64,000 nucleotides of DNA from an uncultured Tateyamaria sp. Lineage in GTDB: Bacteria > Pseudomonadota > Alphaproteobacteria > Rhodobacterales > Rhodobacteraceae. Below are positions 63,969-64,000 of the stretch, one piece after another (position 1 is the first letter of the stretch; each line of letters begins with the position of its first letter). The stretch is from NCBI RefSeq assembly GCF_947494755.1, contig NZ_CANLVZ010000010.1:94388-158387 (forward strand), read 5' to 3'. The notes under the pieces were generated by a model, which worked only from the letters and a program-made list of their open reading frames with translations, ran no database searches and was not told the DNA's origin. Position numbers and translations under genes: made by a program.

Positions 63969-64000
63969 TACTCAGCGTAGCGGCCTTGGCCGATGCGCGT

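Larger units (their letters stand above)
63753..64000. repeat. 118-bp tandem repeat array, continues beyond window
   Basis: Units begin at 63753, 63871 and 63989 (GCCGATGCGCGT), a period of exactly 118 bases. The first two units differ mainly at their start and by one base near 63778. Each contains a minus-strand tRNA-like 3' end. The third is cut by the window edge. Confidence 0.92.

Noticed and set aside
63753..64000. CRISPR array at the right edge
   Set aside because: The 118-base units are contiguous near-identical copies with no unique spacers, and no cas genes are near.

Overview
The window looks like about 64 kb of chromosome from an alphaproteobacterium of the Rhodobacterales, probably the Roseobacter group. 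The reasons are high GC with dense gene overlaps, a Rhodobacter-type porin, a CenR-like orphan response regulator, DUF2125/DUF4170/DUF3576/DUF721 proteins, a RibA with a degenerate RibB-like N-terminus, HspQ, and a demethylase cluster of GcvT-type flavoproteins. No plasmid or phage replication genes are visible. Family assignments were made by reading motifs, not by database search.

Layout. 1-12 kb: an edge-truncated alkane monooxygenase, mutY, a DUF721-DsbA-CoA-transferase operon, lpxK-Kdo transferase-DUF4170 (lipid A core), a CysQ-like phosphatase with PmbA, a DUF2125 protein, and an SDR/enoyl-CoA hydratase pair. 12.1-16.2 kb: a 3.75-kb transposon with an IS1595/ISXO2-type transposase and perfect 25-bp terminal inverted repeats splits an HNH endonuclease gene. 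It carries six passenger genes, two of them ImmA/IrrE-like proteases (one with a degenerate metal site). 16.3-29 kb: MscS channel, flavoprotein, GST, GFA protein, leuS-lptE-holA, DUF3576 lipoprotein, porin, YggS, L,D-transpeptidase, ribA and a CenR-like regulator. 29-42 kb: cold shock protein, xthA, thioredoxin-TPR, LON-like protein, Trm112-like, UbiH-type hydroxylase, amidase, DapC-like aminotransferase, ftsK, lolA, a lysozyme-like lipoprotein, AEC transporter and hspQ. 42-56 kb: gamma-glutamyltransferase, an RsbW/STAS switch pair, thiolase, fRMsr, then a probable methylamine/glycine-betaine demethylation operon (XRE-cupin regulator, LysE exporter, GFA protein, two 815-aa FAD-GcvT enzymes around a homocysteine methyltransferase), followed by RarD. 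56-64 kb: RluA-type synthase, aldehyde dehydrogenase, peroxiredoxin, a glycosyltransferase-like/alginate-lyase-like fusion and an ABC exporter. The window ends in a 118-bp tandem repeat carrying a tRNA-Ala-like 3' end.

How parts work together. Envelope biogenesis recurs: Kdo transfer and LpxK for lipid A, LptE for LPS export, LolA for lipoproteins, a porin, and the CenR-like regulator. The betaine cluster would pass methyl groups to homocysteine and strip the rest oxidatively.

The most unusual content is the transposon with its paired protease modules and phased operator array, two families of intergenic hairpin elements sitting mostly between convergent genes (one with compensatory stem changes), and the terminal tandem repeat.
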